This document shows, one piece after another, positions 31,517 to 33,150 of a DNA stretch of 33,150 nt (positions are counted from its first letter, which is position 1; each line of letters opens with the position of its first letter). The notes beneath the pieces were generated by a model. The model saw nothing but the letters and a program-made list of their open reading frames with translations. It was not told the DNA's origin and made no database searches. The DNA is from Acanthamoeba lenticulata (lineage: Eukaryota > Discosea > Longamoebia > Acanthamoebidae). The position numbers and the translations under genes are program-made. The DNA lies in contig NAVB01002017.1 of NCBI GenBank assembly GCA_002179805.1, forward strand, positions 1 to 33,150. The letters are read 5' to 3'.

Positions 31517-32480
31517 ATGTCAACCAATAGCACGGAGGCCATCCTCGAGTTAGCAGTGCGCAAACAGCAACAGAACACAAGAGCCTTAAAGATGGAACAG
31601 CGGACGACGCACTACACGCCGGTGCACCCCGACGTCTACACATACAGCGAGGACTTCATTGAGCCCAAGCTGTTGGCTGCCTTGCACGAGGGCACCCAAG
31701 ATGCCATCCTCAGCGTGTTGGACACCCCCGTCTTCGGCGTGTTCAAGTTTCCCTGCCTGCGACGAGACTTCTGCAAGCGCCTCATCGAGGAACTGGACCA
31801 CCTTGAGCGCAGTGGCGTGCAAATGGCACGACCCAACAGCATGAATCGTTATGGTGCCATCCTAGACAAATGCGGCTTCAAATCGCTCATGGATGAGATC
31901 TGCGCGCGGATCATCTCGCCCATTGCCGACCTTCTCTTTTGTTCACCTTCAGCTGGAGAACAGAGCAAGACCCTTGGCTTAAAGTACCATCACGCCTTCA
32001 CCGTCCGCTATGCGCCAACGGAGGACAAGAAGCTAGACAAGCACGTCGACAACGCAGACATCACCCTCAACGTCTGCCTCGGCCGAGAAGGCTTCAAGGG
32101 CGGCCACCTCCTCTTTCAAGGCTGCAAAGACACCGCCCTCGTGCGTGTGCCCAAGAACCTCCACCGCTACGCGGCCGAGGAGCAAGAGCATCGCGTACGC
32201 AGCCCTCATCACCAACACGGCCCATGATGTTCTAACGCCGTCACCCGATAGGTGGACCACGAGATCGGGACAGGGCTCATCCACTTCGGGTCGCACATCC
32301 ACCAGGCGGTCAAGATCGAGGAGGGCGAGCGCATCAACCTCATCATCTGGAACAAGACCCTCCCCTTCGAGTGAGTCGTCGTCGTGTCTCCACCGCTTTT
32401 GGCAAGCCTCTCACTCGGCTCTCTTGTACACAACACGCAAGTGTTGTTGCTTGTTGGTTGTTTGATGTAGATACAATTAA
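31517..32480 (+). CDS. OGFOD2: OGFOD2-like Fe(II)/2-oxoglutarate dioxygenase
   Basis: Three exons: 31517-32194, 32252-32370 and 32471-32480, 268 aa. The 3' intron starts with the ideal donor GTGAGT; if retained, the protein ends two residues earlier. Matches to human OGFOD2 run through VHPDVYTYSEDF, FPCLRRDFCKRLIEELDHLE, RPNSMNRYGAIL, FTVRYAP and DNADITLNVCLG. The iron site is His176-x-Asp178 with distal His243 (HIHQAV), and Arg252 (GERINL) would bind 2-oxoglutarate, so all active-site residues are present. The family is related to prolyl/lysyl hydroxylases; its substrate is unknown. No signal peptide is seen, so it is probably cytosolic or nuclear. Confidence 0.9.
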
Positions 32481-32591
32481 TTGATGGTTCATCCTCCGCC
32501 CGCGCCACTTCCGCTCTCCTTCCATCCGCCTCCTCCATCAGCTCTCCTCACCACCGCCGGCCTTTGTCTTCTTCTTATCACCGTCAACATG

Positions 32592-33115
32592 TCAGAGGCT
32601 GTCGTGATTGTCGTCCCCCGTGGCATCGTCATCGTCCTCGCGCTTGCGTTTGCCGCGGACGACCAACAGGCCGGTGTGACGCGCTCGCCCGTCGGTCTCG
32701 TCGGCCATCGCGTCGCCCTCGCCGTCCTCATCTTCTTCCTCTTCTTCTTCTTCCTCTTCTTCCTCCTCCTCTCGCACGGACGTGTGGTAGCGATGGTCGT
32801 GATGACCATGAAGATGATGAAGAGGATGCTGGTGGTGGTGCATGTGGTCCGCCCCCACCATCATCTCGGCACCATCATTGTTGTTGTTGTCGCCACCGCC
32901 GCCGATGGAGGCCTCGACGTGCTCCTGGTGGTGGCGCTCGTCGGCCGCGACACAGCTAAAGTCCCATATCTTGATCGTCTTGTCGGCCGAGCCCGAGATG
33001 ATCTTGTCCTCGTCGTACTGGAGGCCCCACACGCCGTTGTCGTGGCCCGACAGCGAGAGCGACGTGCGGTCGTGCCTGGCGGCTGCGCCGAGCTCGGAGT
33101 ACCAATCCTCCCACA
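32592..33115 (-). CDS. WD40-repeat protein, C-terminal exon (partial)
   Basis: The last exon of a minus-strand gene whose 5' part lies beyond the right edge. It begins after a TGCAG acceptor (33117-33116) and ends at TGA 32592. One complete WD repeat is visible (SLSGHDNGVWGLQYDEDKII then SGSADKTIKIWDF), preceded by the end of another region (WEDWYSEL). The tail is His-rich (HHHQHPLHHLHGHHDH), then a run of 13 or more Glu and a basic/acidic end. WD40 propellers are protein-binding scaffolds. The family cannot be named from the last blade; an F-box/WD40 protein is one candidate. Confidence 0.8.
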
Positions 33116-33150
33116 CTGCAGGCGCCGCACACGTCAGAAAAAAAAACAAA

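Noticed and set aside
1..33150. tRNA, rRNA, CRISPR arrays, transposons or integrated viral genes
   Set aside because: No cloverleaf-type B-box sequence in a non-coding gap, no regularly spaced repeats, and no transposase, reverse transcriptase or integrase motifs were seen on either strand.

Overview
The window looks like GC-rich, gene-dense nuclear DNA of a free-living amoeba, most like the Acanthamoeba type (Discosea, Amoebozoa). The reasons are short GT-AG introns of mostly 45-125 bp in almost every gene, intergenic gaps of often only 60-400 bp, long homopeptide and low-complexity stretches (polyQ, polyE/D, KEKEKD, poly-Ser), and eukaryote-only families (RhoGEF DH-PH, F-box, GATA finger, Mediator, WDHD1/Ctf4, RRP36, OGFr). 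No bacterial, viral or transposon genes were seen. The organism is an inference from style; no species-specific marker was used.

I rebuilt gene models by joining open frames at GT/GC-AG sites where reading phase and protein sense agree. Every complete model sums to a whole number of codons. Layout, left to right: (1) 3-2896 +, nuclear-type disordered protein with a PIP-box-like motif and two CxxC pairs; (2) 5596-3234 -, SAP/AT-hook DNA-binding protein; (3) 5874-9895 +, WDHD1/AND-1/Ctf4 replisome adaptor, 12 exons, sharing a 277-bp divergent promoter with (2); (4) 11124-10045 -, intronless PB1 protein with a very His/Pro-rich tail and a clear TATA box; (5) 17643-11588 -, 17-exon RhoGEF (DH-PH); (6) 19681-18058 -, type II membrane GT10 fucosyltransferase-like enzyme; (7) 19814-21631 +, OGFr-domain protein, divergent from (6); (8) 21783-~24027 +, F-box protein with a beta-propeller-like body; (9) 24245-24989 +, GATA zinc-finger protein; (10) 27089-25050 -, F-box/LRR/thioredoxin-like protein; (11) 27222-28420 +, unknown low-complexity protein; (12) 29619-28491 -, classical SDR oxidoreductase; (13) 30842-29717 -, RRP36 ribosome-biogenesis factor; (14) 30945-31396 +, MED28-like Mediator subunit; (15) 31517-32480 +, OGFOD2-like Fe(II)/2-oxoglutarate dioxygenase; (16) 33115-32592 -, 3' end of a WD40 protein that runs off the window.

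The genes are mostly unrelated housekeeping and signalling functions, as expected for a chromosome arm, not an operon-like system. Two small groupings deserve attention: the SAP-protein/WDHD1 divergent pair, whose shared promoter carries an E2F-like site next to a 16-bp palindrome, and the nuclear group RRP36/MED28/OGFOD2 packed at about 100-bp spacing. A recurring feature is the 5' splice site: about half of the 65 inferred introns begin GTACG or GTGCG instead of GTAAG/GTGAG, and two introns are best explained as GC-AG. The least familiar proteins are the PB1-His-rich protein, the F-box/LRR/thioredoxin-like fusion, the F-box propeller protein and the unknown protein at 27222-28420.
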